A stretch of 64,000 nucleotides of DNA from positions 1 through 64,000 of the forward strand of contig OZ007034.1 in NCBI GenBank assembly GCA_963931635.1, in the 5' to 3' direction. This stretch comes from Caccoplasma sp905210875 (GTDB lineage Bacteria > Bacteroidota > Bacteroidia > Bacteroidales > UBA11471). The first letter of the stretch is position 1, and the number at the start of each line of letters is the position of its first letter. A model generated the notes under the pieces. It made no database searches and was not told the DNA's origin. It worked only from the letters and a program-made list of their open reading frames with translations. This document shows, piece after piece, positions 1-8,030 of the stretch. The position numbers and the translations under genes are program-made.

Positions 1-17
1 ACACTAGATCGCGTGTT
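1..17. repeat. 17-bp direct repeat, copy 1 (putative attachment core)
   Basis: The sequence ACACTAGATCGCGTGTT occurs here and again, identical and in the same orientation, at 2854-2870. In the second copy a preceding A makes the arms AACAC/GTGTT around an 8-bp core, the usual shape of a tyrosine-recombinase core site. This copy cuts the HTH gene to its right exactly at a tyrosine codon position (ATT TA...). The left flank lies outside the window. Confidence 0.6.
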
Positions 18-198
18 AAATGGTAGGTTTTGCCTTTCGTGTGATTTTACAGGCTTCGTCAATTTCAATAAGACGATGCTTGTCGGGAGAAGCCTGCGGT
101 TGCAGTGCTGCCACCATTTGCCGGATTTGTTCCATCTGTTCTGTTAGATAACCTACCGCCTGCGGCAGCTTATCAAAAGTGATTTGTTCGTTTGCCAT
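18..198 (-). pseudogene. HTH/excisionase-like gene, 3' end lost at the direct repeat
   Basis: The 60 visible residues match the N-terminus of the roughly 95-residue helix-turn-helix proteins that accompany Bacteroides integrases: a heptad-rich N-terminus, then IDEACKITRKAKPTI, where the recognition helix would begin. Family members usually continue with a Tyr; here a TAA formed at the junction with the 17-bp repeat ends the frame. The DNA-binding part is therefore missing, or lies to the left in another arrangement. Inference: a recombination event at the repeat split the gene. Confidence 0.6.
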
Positions 199-224
199 AC
201 GTACTCGTTTTTAATTGTTCGCTG

Positions 225-274
225 GCAAAGAAAATTGGTGTTTTGATGGTGGAAAACATCACCGGAATATAACT
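225..274 (-). promoter_or_regulatory. 50-bp conserved upstream element, copy 1
   Basis: This 50-bp block aligns without gaps (41 of 50 identical) to 24721-24770. Both lie upstream of minus-strand mobile-element genes: the HTH fragment here, the resident integrase there. The core has GGTGTT followed by ATGGTGG and ATCACCGG, so GGTG/CACC half-sites are inverted about a short spacer. Inference: an operator or accessory-protein binding site shared by related elements. The rest of 275-463 is AT-rich and shows nothing I recognise. Confidence 0.5.
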
Positions 275-463
275 GTGAAATAACTTTTGGTGGTGATTAT
301 AGATTATAATTATTTGATAATTAGATAGATTTTTGCTATTGAGAGTATTGCTAATTATAGTAGTTGGTGGTTATTAATAAGAATAAGTGTAGTTTTTCGT
401 AAATATGAAATGTGTAATGCATAAAATATGAGTTGTAAAACTCTAAGTCTGATAAGTTTTAGG

Positions 464-471
464 TAATTTTG
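464..471 (+). promoter_or_regulatory. -7 box candidate (TAATTTTG)
   Basis: It matches the Bacteroides consensus TAnnTTTG and lies 32 bases before the ATG at 503. No clear -33 TTTG is visible at the usual spacing, so support is moderate. Confidence 0.35.
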
Positions 472-502
472 TCAAAGGGTTAAGTATAAAATATAAGTGT
501 AT

Positions 503-709
503 ATGACAAGAAACAGTGCAAGTAGAGAGACAATAGATGTTTTGATAGATAATGCAAAATCGACAATGTCGTATTCAGAACAATTATTACAAAATGCGGA
601 ACTTATAAAATCAAAATTCTCTGAACATCATATTACGCATTATTTACAACTACTTTTTGAATTACTAAGCGGTAGCCTTTCAGCATATATGAAGTTTGCA
701 GTGATATAA
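503..709 (+). CDS. Small protein; probable N-terminal part of the split HEPN-like gene
   Basis: This is a 68-residue, all-helical, lysine/glutamate-rich product starting at ATG 503; a GTG at 497 is in frame. It ends 5 bp before the next ORF, which is in a different frame. Its last 20 residues (LFELLSGSLSAYMKF) resemble the segment that precedes the second repeat of the downstream protein (around residues 217-235 there). I infer that 503-1941 was, or still is by frameshift, one gene with two similar halves. Alternatively it is a separate small partner in the same operon. No family is recognised. Confidence 0.45.
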   Translation: MTRNSASRETIDVLIDNAKSTMSYSEQLLQNAELIKSKFSEHHITHYLQLLFELLSGSLSAYMKFAVI

Positions 710-714
710 AAAAT

Positions 715-1941
715 ATGTTATCAACAGAAAATGTATATACAAAGCGTTTTCATATGCAAATGATTAACTTGTCGCAATATGAATTATCTGTATACTTAGT
801 TGGTAGAGATCAAGGAGGAGTAATATCTGAGCTAATTACTTATCTTAATAAATTGCATCAAGATTCTAAAGAACTTGAGGATATATTACAACAGGTAAAA
901 TTACTTGGAGAACAATGTGATATTAGATTGAGAAACGTAACTGCTCATTATGATAACCCAAATACGATGTATACAATGTTGACGACTTTGAATGATGAAG
1001 ATGTCTATGCAAAAAGATTTGGAAATCAATTATTAATACATGATAAGATTCTTAAATACATATCTTCTGTTTTACAAGTAATTACAGAGAAATTATCTCC
1101 TGATAAAAAGAATTGTACCTATAAAAAGAGTGTTGAAGAGCTTACCCTTGTAGATATTTTAAATGATAGAGTGGCAGAGGCATTTCATAATAAGGGGGAA
1201 CTTGATATTATAATTACAGAACAAATGGCAAATGCTTGGGTTAATATAGAATCACATAAAAAGATTTTTTCAATTTGTGAAAATGCTATTGGATACCTAA
1301 AAGATAAACAATTTGATTACAGTAGACTCACGGAAATACGAACATTGGAAGAATTGCGATGGGAGGTTAGTTTTATGCATTATGATTTAGTTTGTTCTAT
1401 GGATACCTATCTAAAAGCAAGTAGTAATGCAGAACGCTCCATCAGTTTTATGCGAATTTATAGAATTGAAACTAGTGCTCTGTCTCATTTGTATGGCTAT
1501 AATGAAAAATACAAAGTAAAAAGTATATGGAATAAAATTAAATCTGTTCCAGAATTCAAATATATACCATTGTCCATCGAAATAGAAGATGAACTCAAAG
1601 CCTTAACTGCAGGTTTTAATTCGACCAAAAGAAATTTATATACTCATTATAGAGATGGTGCAAAATTGAACATCAGTGAGAGGTGGCGATGTGCTAACGA
1701 GATGAATCACCCGAAAGAGTTAATGCAAATGCTTCGTCTCGTGACACTGTGCAAAAAAATCAATCAATTCTTAGTTTTACTTGTATCATCAATGAGTTCA
1801 ATCGAAAAACAGAAAAAAGATGAAATGTTAAATCCTATAAGGAAAATAAAGGAACTAGCTTACAAGAACAATCAACAAGATATTGTTGATATATCAGATA
1901 AGTTTTTATCAAAATTCTCTTTATTTGATAAAAAATCATAG
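715..1941 (+). CDS. Tandem HEPN-like protein (two RN-X3-H motifs), unknown family
   Basis: A 408-residue, predicted helical protein with no signal peptide or membrane segment. Two matching sites carry the HEPN ribonuclease signature RX4H: RNVTAHYD (R73...H78) and RNLYTHYRDG (R306...H311). Each is followed by a long helix of similar pattern (LLIHDKILKYISSVLQVI versus LRLVTLCKKINQFLVLLVSSM), so the protein looks like an internal duplication. HEPN domains with this motif are RNases in many toxin and phage-defence systems. That this one is an RNase is inference from the motif only. It forms an apparent operon with the 68-residue ORF and is convergent with a membrane-protein gene 5 bp downstream. 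The base composition is very AT-rich compared with the chromosome. Confidence 0.5.
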   Translation: MLSTENVYTKRFHMQMINLSQYELSVYLVGRDQGGVISELITYLNKLHQDSKELEDILQQVKLLGEQCDIRLRNVTAHYDNPNTMYTMLTTLNDEDVYAKRFGNQLLIHDKILKYISSVLQVITEKLSPDKKNCTYKKSVEELTLVDILNDRVAEAFHNKGELDIIITEQMANAWVNIESHKKIFSICENAIGYLKDKQFDYSRLTEIRTLEELRWEVSFMHYDLVCSMDTYLKASSNAERSISFMRIYRIETSALSHLYGYNEKYKVKSIWNKIKSVPEFKYIPLSIEIEDELKALTAGFNSTKRNLYTHYRDGAKLNISERWRCANEMNHPKELMQMLRLVTLCKKINQFLVLLVSSMSSIEKQKKDEMLNPIRKIKELAYKNNQQDIVDISDKFLSKFSLFDKKS

Positions 1942-1946
1942 TATAG

Positions 1947-2714
1947 TTACCCAATCTTCTCATCCAACTTAATCATGCACTTTGATTCTGTATGTGACAT
2001 CTTACGTTCAATAGTTGCAATCTCCAAGTCGCGAAGGGTATGAGCAAAGACATTCTTGATGAAAGTCGCAGTATGAATACGCTTTCTGCCAAAAGCCTTA
2101 CCGATATTCCATCCAAAATGCATAATATCAATGCTTTTAAGTTGTGTGTCAACCTTTACGGGCGATATCTTTTGTAAGGTATCGCATGTACTATATTCTG
2201 CAACGTATGTGCATAGACGGTTGAGGTCTTCTTCACTCATATAGGCAACCATTGTTTGCTTCGTATAGTTGAGAACCTTTTCCAATTTGGTTTGAATAGC
2301 GCGATTCTTTTTTGCGATAGAATTGGTTCGCATAACTTCATATTCTGAAAGTTCAGAGATTGTTTCTTCAGCGGTAGGAGCAGGGTCAATGACATTGGGG
2401 GTAGCCTGATTTGAATCTTCGATTGTAAGAGCTTCCTGAGCAGAAACGGTGTCATTGTAATTTTTCATCGTTTGAAAAGCAGAGAAACGCAATAGAAAAG
2501 TTTCTATGCGTGGCAGTAGAAACTGATTGAAAGTTGTCTGTAAACTGGCATAGATCGCCATCAAGACAATTACTGTTGCAAAAAATGCAACACTACTACT
2601 GAAATCGTCAACGCCTTTGGATAAAACAAACTGCCGAGCTAAAACGCCAACGACAAGAGTACCTACCAATACAAGGGAATAGAGTGCTATATGTTCTATA
2701 CTTTTCTGATTCAT
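1947..2714 (-). CDS. Two-span membrane protein, unknown function
   Basis: The 255-residue product has two hydrophobic segments (about residues 10-28 and 40-62), then a charged cytoplasmic region of about 190 residues. The C-terminus (residues 195-245) is basic and helical, with the conserved-looking stretch HFGWNIGKAFGRKRIHTA. I do not recognise the family; similar proteins occur on Bacteroides mobile elements. It lies inside the segment enclosed by the two 17-bp repeats and faces the HEPN-like gene tail to tail, so the two are probably transcribed separately. A regulatory, sensor or immunity role for the HEPN protein cannot be told from the sequence. Confidence 0.5.
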   Translation of the reverse strand: MNQKSIEHIALYSLVLVGTLVVGVLARQFVLSKGVDDFSSSVAFFATVIVLMAIYASLQTTFNQFLLPRIETFLLRFSAFQTMKNYNDTVSAQEALTIEDSNQATPNVIDPAPTAEETISELSEYEVMRTNSIAKKNRAIQTKLEKVLNYTKQTMVAYMSEEDLNRLCTYVAEYSTCDTLQKISPVKVDTQLKSIDIMHFGWNIGKAFGRKRIHTATFIKNVFAHTLRDLEIATIERKMSHTESKCMIKLDEKIG

Positions 2715-2853
2715 AGTGATATTTGCTAATTGTTTGTGCGCAAATATATATTATTTCATAGATACCATGTTATAAATCCAAGAAAGTGGCAGCATTTGTC
2801 CTCGATATGGTACTTATTTCTATGCCATCTATGCCACATTAGAATAAAAAAGA

Positions 2854-2870
2854 ACACTAGATCGCGTGTT
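2854..2870. repeat. 17-bp direct repeat, copy 2 (putative attachment core)
   Basis: Identical to 1-17. It lies 41 bp beyond the stop codon of the resident integrase (2911), a normal position for that integrase's attachment site. With the preceding A it shows inverted AACAC/GTGTT arms and an 8-bp core. Confidence 0.6.
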
Positions 2871-2910
2871 CTCCCGTCCCGGACACTCTTCTTATGTTAC
2901 AGAACCAATG

Positions 2911-3078
2911 CTATTTCAACGAAATCTTATTCGCCGTCTCTCGCTTCTTGGAATTGACCAAATCAGCATAGATTTGAGTGGTGGTGACATTCTTATGCGT
3001 CAGCATCTTAGATACTGTGTAAATGTCTGTGCCTAAAGAGATTTGGATGACCGCATACGAGTGCCTAAAGCAGTGGAA
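2911..3078 (-). pseudogene. 3' fragment of the resident tyrosine recombinase (split by the island)
   Basis: It encodes FHCFRHSYAV, then a helix-rich stretch with LTHKNVTTTQIYADL, the H/R box through the nucleophilic tyrosine of a tyrosine recombinase, and ends at TAG 2911. The reading frame upstream of 3078 is unrelated island sequence; an ORF start around 3144 is fortuitous. Joined at the 17-bp repeat to the 5' part at 23729-24684 it gives an uninterrupted 368-residue integrase (319 + 49 codons), a normal length for the family. The fragment alone cannot be functional. Confidence 0.85.
3062..3078. repeat. 17-bp island boundary repeat, left
   Basis: TGCCTAAAGCAGTGGAA, identical to 23729-23745. 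Read on the minus strand it encodes FHCFRH of the host integrase, the box with the catalytic HxxR. Host sequence lies to the left and island sequence to the right. Confidence 0.85.
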
Positions 3079-3203
3079 CAGAATACAAGAAGCAAGCAGA
3101 TGAAGAGATGAGAAAGGAAAACGTAATTGGTTGAATATGAGCAAAAGTTCTGTTTTTTGCTGAGATAATGGAAAGCAAAAATGGACAGGTTATTGCAGGT
3201 GTT

Positions 3204-3251
3204 CAGTTACCAGAATGTTAGCTACCCAGTTACCTGAACCGAATAGGTAAC
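3204..3251. repeat. Candidate integrase arm-type repeats at the left island end
   Basis: Two direct copies of CAGTTACC(A/T)G lie at 3204-3213 and 3227-3236, and an inverted GTTACCTA lies at 3244-3251. A further GTTACCTG occurs near the right end at 23666-23673. Clusters of short repeats inside both ends of an element are typical of arm-binding sites for tyrosine recombinases. Apart from these, 3079-3363 shows nothing recognisable. Confidence 0.45.
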
Positions 3252-3363
3252 AGACTGAACAATAAAGAATCTGTTACAGAGGCTATTATTCACTGTATGT
3301 CAGCATTTTGCATATCAAAGGACGCTTATAAAATAGGTAATTTTGCCATTAAAAAATAAGCGT

Positions 3364-4593
3364 ATGAAAGTAGAAAAATTCAAGGTGTTGCTCTACCTGA
3401 AAAAGAGCGGTCTTGACAAATCCGGAAAGGCTCCGATAATGGGGAGAATAACGGTAAACAATACGATGGCGCAATTCAGTTGTAAGCTGTCATGTACTCC
3501 GGAGTTATGAAACCCAAGAGAAAGCCGACTAAATGGAAAAAGTAAAGAAGCCGTTGATATTAATGCAAAAATTGACCGGCTCTTACTTTCTGTCAATTCT
3601 GCATTTGATTCACTTGTAGAACGTAAGATTGATTTTGACGCGACTGCCGTAAAAGAGCTTTTTCAAGGAAGTGTAGAAACCCAGATTACTCTGTTGAAGC
3701 GGCTTGATATACATATAGAGGATATGCGCTCAAGAATCGGTATTGATGTTGCTAAAAGCTCCATGTCAACATACATTTACACCCGTCGGTATCTTGGCGA
3801 ATTTATTCAAAAACGATTCAAGACAAGTGATGTTGCTTTTGGACAGTTAAATGAACACATCCCATGGGAGTTTCAGGATTATATACTGAAGGATAAAGGA
3901 CTTGCGGTAGATACGGCTAGACATTATCTGGCAATCCTGAAGAAAATCTGCCGGATGGCATTCAAGGAAGGACATGCGGAGAAGCGTTATTTTGTGAATT
4001 TCAAACTACCCCAAGAGAACCGGAAACCACCACGGGCTTTGAGTCGTGAGGATTTTGAGAAGATCCGTGATGTCGTAATACCACCGGAAAGAATCACTCA
4101 TAATATAGCCAAGGATTTGTTTCTCTTTGCCTGTTATACAGGAGTTCCGTATGCGGATGCAGTTTCAATCACTAGAGATAATATATACAAGGACGATAAA
4201 GGCGACTTATGGTTAAAGTATCTGAGAAAGAAGAATGAATATCTGGCCCGCGTCAAATTGTTGCCAGAGGCTATCTCTCTTATAGAAAAATATCGTTCGG
4301 ATGACAGGAAAGAGCTTTTCCCGATGATACACCATCCCAATATGAGACGTCACATGAAAGGTTTACGGGATCTGGCTGGCATAAGCTGTGATTTGGTCTA
4401 TCATATGGGAAGACATACCTTCGGAAGTCTGATAACCCTTGAGGCTGGTGTTCCCATTGAAACAATCAGCAAAATGCTGGGTCATACCAATCTGACAACT
4501 ACTCAGCTTTATGCAAGGGTAACTCCTAAAAAACTTTTTGAAGATATGGACAAATTCATCGAGGCAACGAGTGATATGAAACTGGTATTATAA
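3364..4593 (+). pseudogene. Tyrosine recombinase int1, interrupted by one in-frame TGA
   Basis: The frame from ATG 3364 to 4593 is that of a 409-residue Bacteroides tyrosine recombinase: arm-binding N-terminus (MKVEKFKVLLYLKKSGLDKS), SAM-like core-binding domain, and catalytic domain with FACYTGVPYADA, HMGRHTF and TTQLYARV (nucleophile Tyr). Codon 49 (3508-3510) is TGA in the context CTPEL-stop-NPRES, where relatives usually have Trp (TGG). One G-to-A change explains it, and no frameshift is needed. A restart at TTG 3694 would yield a 299-residue protein without the arm-binding domain. The canonical first Arg (TGLR) is replaced, as in IntDOT. The 3' end lies 18 bp before int2. Confidence 0.8.
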
Positions 4594-4611
4594 ATCAAGA
4601 ATGAAAGAATC

Positions 4612-5823
4612 ATGAGAAGTACATATAAGCAACTGTATTATATAAACCGCAGTAAAGTCAAATCTGACGGGACTACATCAATCATGTGTCGTATTACAAT
4701 AGACGGAAAGGCTGTTGTATTATCGACCGGGTTGTATTGCCAGCCGGAAGAGTGGAACAGCAAGAAAGGGGAAGTCAAGAACAACAGACTGAACGGGATG
4801 CTTGATGAACATAAGAAACGCGTAGATGAAACTTATGCTGAACTGTTGAAAGTGAACGGCGTTATCAGTGCGGAACTGCTGAAAACAGCCATGACAGGAG
4901 CTGCTGACATCCCGAAGTATATATTACAAGCAGGAGAGGTGGAACGGGAAAATCTGAAAATCCGTTCCATTCAAATAGATTCAACCTCCAGTTACAGGCA
5001 ATCAAAAATGTATCATTACTATCTGGGGGAATACATCCGTTCTCTGGGCAAGGAGGACATGCTTTTTACAGATATTACCGAAGAGTTTGGCACCAATTTC
5101 ATTTTGTATCTGAAAACAAATTACCCTCATAAGCCATCATACCGTAACCATTGTCTTTGCTGGCTGAAACGTCTGGTTTATCTTGCCGTGGATAAAGGAA
5201 TTTTGAGATATAATCCTTTGGATGATATAAAATATGAAAAGAAGGCACCCGCAAAGCTCATGTATATAAGCAAGAACCAGCTTCAGGAGATAATGAGCCA
5301 TCCAAAACAGGATCCACTACAGGAACTTGCAAGAAGAACCTTTATATTTTCATGTTTTTGCGGTTTGGCTTACGTTGATGTACGTAATCTCTATCCGCAT
5401 CATATAGGTACAACTGCGGAAGGACGGAAATATATCAGAACATATCGCAAGAAAACAAGCGTTGAATCATTTATACCATTGCATCCGGTCGCGGAGCAGA
5501 TAATTTCCTTGTATAATACGACAGATGACAGTAAGCCCATCTTCCCGTTACCAATACGTGATATGATCTGGTTTGAAATACATGAGTTGGGCTTTTCCCA
5601 TCAGTTCAAACATAACCTGTCATATCATCAAAGTCGTCACACCTTTGGTACCCTGATGGTTTCAGCTGGGGTTCCTATGGAAAGCATATCAAAGATGATG
5701 GGCCATACAAATATCAGAACTACGCAAGGATATGCAAAAGTTACAGATGACAAGATTTCAGAGGATATGGATAGATTAATGGAGAAAAGAAACTTAATAA
5801 ATGAAATAAAAACGTATACTTAA
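4612..5823 (+). CDS. Tyrosine recombinase int2
   Basis: A 403-residue integrase immediately downstream of int1 and probably co-transcribed. It has an arm-binding N-terminus (residues 1-50), a core-binding domain (about 100-200) and a catalytic domain with CGLAYVDV (first Arg position not canonical, as in IntDOT-like enzymes), HQSRHTFG, MMGHTNI and TTQGYAKV carrying the nucleophilic Tyr. Paired recombinases at one end of an element are common in Bacteroides mobile elements, where both may be needed. It is the only intact recombinase next to the left island boundary, so it is the best candidate for island integration, possibly with the broken int1. Confidence 0.85.
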   Translation: MRSTYKQLYYINRSKVKSDGTTSIMCRITIDGKAVVLSTGLYCQPEEWNSKKGEVKNNRLNGMLDEHKKRVDETYAELLKVNGVISAELLKTAMTGAADIPKYILQAGEVERENLKIRSIQIDSTSSYRQSKMYHYYLGEYIRSLGKEDMLFTDITEEFGTNFILYLKTNYPHKPSYRNHCLCWLKRLVYLAVDKGILRYNPLDDIKYEKKAPAKLMYISKNQLQEIMSHPKQDPLQELARRTFIFSCFCGLAYVDVRNLYPHHIGTTAEGRKYIRTYRKKTSVESFIPLHPVAEQIISLYNTTDDSKPIFPLPIRDMIWFEIHELGFSHQFKHNLSYHQSRHTFGTLMVSAGVPMESISKMMGHTNIRTTQGYAKVTDDKISEDMDRLMEKRNLINEIKTYT

Positions 5824-5875
5824 CTTTTATTGGTGGAGTATACGGGTAAAATAATATTCGGCTATATAAAAGATT

Positions 5876-5942
5876 AGAAGCTGCCTTAAAAGTATTAACG
5901 AATCGTTATGTTAATAAGACTTATTCTTTTAGGACAGCTTCT
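5876..5942. terminator. Long hairpin between convergent genes
   Basis: Sixteen-base arms (AGAAGCTGCCTTAAAA, 5876-5891, and its near-complement 5927-5942, two mismatches) surround a loop that contains a 13-bp palindrome TAACGAATCGTTA (5896-5908). It lies between int2 and the convergent DUF3825 gene, so a bidirectional terminator is the simplest reading. Confidence 0.5.
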
Positions 5943-5955
5943 AGTACTTTCTCAA

Positions 5956-7524
5956 TTACTTTCTTGCACACATGTCAGCCATCAACCAATCACTGTCTGG
6001 TCTAGTAATCAATCGTGCATTATTATACGCCATTTCCATTGTGAATATAGTCCTTCCTTCGTAATTGTTTACCTCTTTCTCTTTATCATATTTATGGTTA
6101 CATACAAGGGCTACGTCTATTGTTCCCTTATGTTCAAGAGCTAATGGAAGTAAAAGTTGCATTTTATGATCTTTGACATAATATACTGGAATAGCTGTTT
6201 TGTAGTTCCATGCTACACGACTTAGAGCTATATCTAGAGCATTACTGAAGCGTGTTGTAAGAAATTGTTTCCAATCATCATCTTCAAAAATCGCATCAGC
6301 TAGTTTTTTATAATAGGCTTCTCGTTGGGGTTTTGGCAATGCCGCTGGATCTTCAATAAATTGGAACCCATCTGTTGCCCCTTTCTTTATAAATCCAACA
6401 GGAAGTCGTTCTATATTTTCTTTTATAAAATGATTCCAGTCCAAAGTTGGTCTTTGGGCGGTGATATCATAGAATAATTCACGGGGATCATCAAAATATT
6501 GAGCACGTTTAGGTTTATATGGGAAATCTGTTATAATTTTTTGATAGTAACTATTTGCTGTCCCAAATCCTAAGAATACCCATGGTTGGGTGACTGCAGG
6601 ATTCTTACCATTATTTTTCTGAAAAAAGGCATAAATCGGGTCATAAATGTTATCTACCAATCCTGTATTCCAAACAGCATTGTTCTCATTAGTAAGAATT
6701 TTTAAAATAGGCTTTCTGGCTTCTCTTTTGGATCTTTCTATCTCTTCTTCATCTTCGTATTGAAGTCGTTCAAAAGTGTATGAAAGATAATTCTTTAGAA
6801 TGGGTTTTGCCAATTTGTCTTTTTCATCATAATACCAACGTTCGTCTAATGCCAAATTGACAGCCAAGTCATTAATAGCAGCATCCCACCCTAAAATATC
6901 GGGTTTATCTTTGGGCTTTGGGAAATAGGCGAAATTGCTAATAGATTCTCCTATGTATGATCCTTGTTTTAGGCTGAGAGTCTGAGATGACACCCTTGTG
7001 GCTATCGTGGAAGTAGGTGATTTTATCCCTAATTTCTTTAAATCACGTGCTTTTACAGGAGCTTCATGTTTTGATGGGTCTCCAATACGGAATTCGATAC
7101 GCTTACGAAACAAGCATTCCACGGCCTGTCGTATACCAATGAAGCCCATTTTTAGGTATTCATCTTTTGCTACTTTGGAGCCAATCGCAGCAAAAGGAAT
7201 CCATCCTTCATCATCAGAAACAACACTTGCGAAAGCCTCTTCTATCTTCTCTTTCAGTGCGTTTGTAATTTTCAAATAGTTAGGAGCGATGCGAAAGGCC
7301 TTAAATACCTCACCTGTACCCTGGGGCTGATAACAAGGCTCATACTTTGCTTTTGGATAATAACTTTCCAATAATTTTTCTACATCCAGAGGAACGTTGT
7401 TGCGTTTCTCAACAAGTTTGTTAAAACAAGTTCTGAACTCATCGTACCTTAAATAATTTCCCGGTAATGTCGGGGTTAGCGCATAAGCACCCTCAAGCAG
7501 AGCTCTAATTTCTGATTCTTCCAT
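5956..7524 (-). CDS. DUF3825 domain protein
   Basis: A 522-residue soluble protein. The C-terminal 270 residues match the DUF3825 pattern: NYLSYTFERL (about 245-255), AVWNTGLVDNIYDPIYAFF (about 283-301), a VFLGFGT stretch, and the closing AIPVYYV, LLLPLAL, DVALVC and MEMAYNNARLITRPDSDWL blocks. The N-terminal 200 residues are mixed alpha/beta, with a possible winged-helix/LOTUS-like segment around residues 90-150 (GWIPFAAIGSKV). No biochemical function of DUF3825 is known to me; such genes are scattered among mobile and accessory regions. It has its own upstream region and is convergent with int2, so it looks like an independent cargo gene. Confidence 0.7.
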   Translation of the reverse strand: MEESEIRALLEGAYALTPTLPGNYLRYDEFRTCFNKLVEKRNNVPLDVEKLLESYYPKAKYEPCYQPQGTGEVFKAFRIAPNYLKITNALKEKIEEAFASVVSDDEGWIPFAAIGSKVAKDEYLKMGFIGIRQAVECLFRKRIEFRIGDPSKHEAPVKARDLKKLGIKSPTSTIATRVSSQTLSLKQGSYIGESISNFAYFPKPKDKPDILGWDAAINDLAVNLALDERWYYDEKDKLAKPILKNYLSYTFERLQYEDEEEIERSKREARKPILKILTNENNAVWNTGLVDNIYDPIYAFFQKNNGKNPAVTQPWVFLGFGTANSYYQKIITDFPYKPKRAQYFDDPRELFYDITAQRPTLDWNHFIKENIERLPVGFIKKGATDGFQFIEDPAALPKPQREAYYKKLADAIFEDDDWKQFLTTRFSNALDIALSRVAWNYKTAIPVYYVKDHKMQLLLPLALEHKGTIDVALVCNHKYDKEKEVNNYEGRTIFTMEMAYNNARLITRPDSDWLMADMCARK

Positions 7525-7693
7525 AAAAAATTATTTTTTATTTTGTTATGGCTATCATTGGTGATAGCTTTTTTATTATGCAAAAACAAATAGCGTGCCG
7601 TTTCATTAATTTAAATATTTTATTGATAATTTTTAATACTATATTTAGGGAACTGAAATCAGTCGCCCATTTCCTCGCCGCCCATAGAAGTTA

Positions 7694-7804
7694 GTACAGA
7701 CTCTATTGAAAGCGAAAAGGTCCGGCGGCTATGCCGTTTCGGGCAGAATCTTCCTCTTTCAGAGCGTATTCAGCCCGAAAACCTTTTCCCTTTCACGTCT
7801 GTAC
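7694..7804. other. Structured multi-stem element (candidate ncRNA or recombination/transfer site)
   Basis: In this gene-free stretch (7525-8030) the sequence folds into a nested structure: GTACAGAC 7694-7701 with GTCTGTAC 7797-7804; GAAAG 7708 with CTTTC 7790; AAAAGG 7715 with CCTTTT 7782; TTTCGGGC 7737-7744 with GCCCGAAA 7773-7780; and small side hairpins CGGC...GCCG (7723-7736) and CTCT...AGAG (7754-7764). About 35 base pairs are made over 111 bases. It is bounded by DUF3825 on one side and the HTH genes on the other. Function is unknown; the other parts of the stretch show nothing recognisable. Confidence 0.5.
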
Positions 7805-8030
7805 AATGGACGCCGACGGCAGCGGAAACAAGCGACTGACGGAAAAGTCAGAAAATAAAAATTAAAACAGCATATAGATTGGTTCAAATAGGGCCTAATA
7901 CTATATGTTGTTTTTTATCATTTGGGAAAGGCTGTTTTTTAGAAACACAAATTAAACGGGCAGGCGGTCAACTGCGCTCCCTCCAGAAAAATCAAAATCC
8001 CTACGTGTCCTTCGTGGAGCGTTTAGAGTG

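Noticed and set aside
2730..2957. 75-codon + strand ORF across the second 17-bp repeat
   Set aside because: No plausible start context; it runs through a direct repeat and the integrase 3' end in antisense.
3508..3510. TGA in int1 as a selenocysteine or recoded codon
   Set aside because: The family has Trp here, no SECIS-like hairpin follows, and no other in-frame TGA occurs in the window; a point mutation is simpler.
5896..5908. Palindrome TAACGAATCGTTA as a recombination site
   Set aside because: It sits in the loop of a longer hairpin between convergent genes; a terminator explains it and no second copy was noticed.
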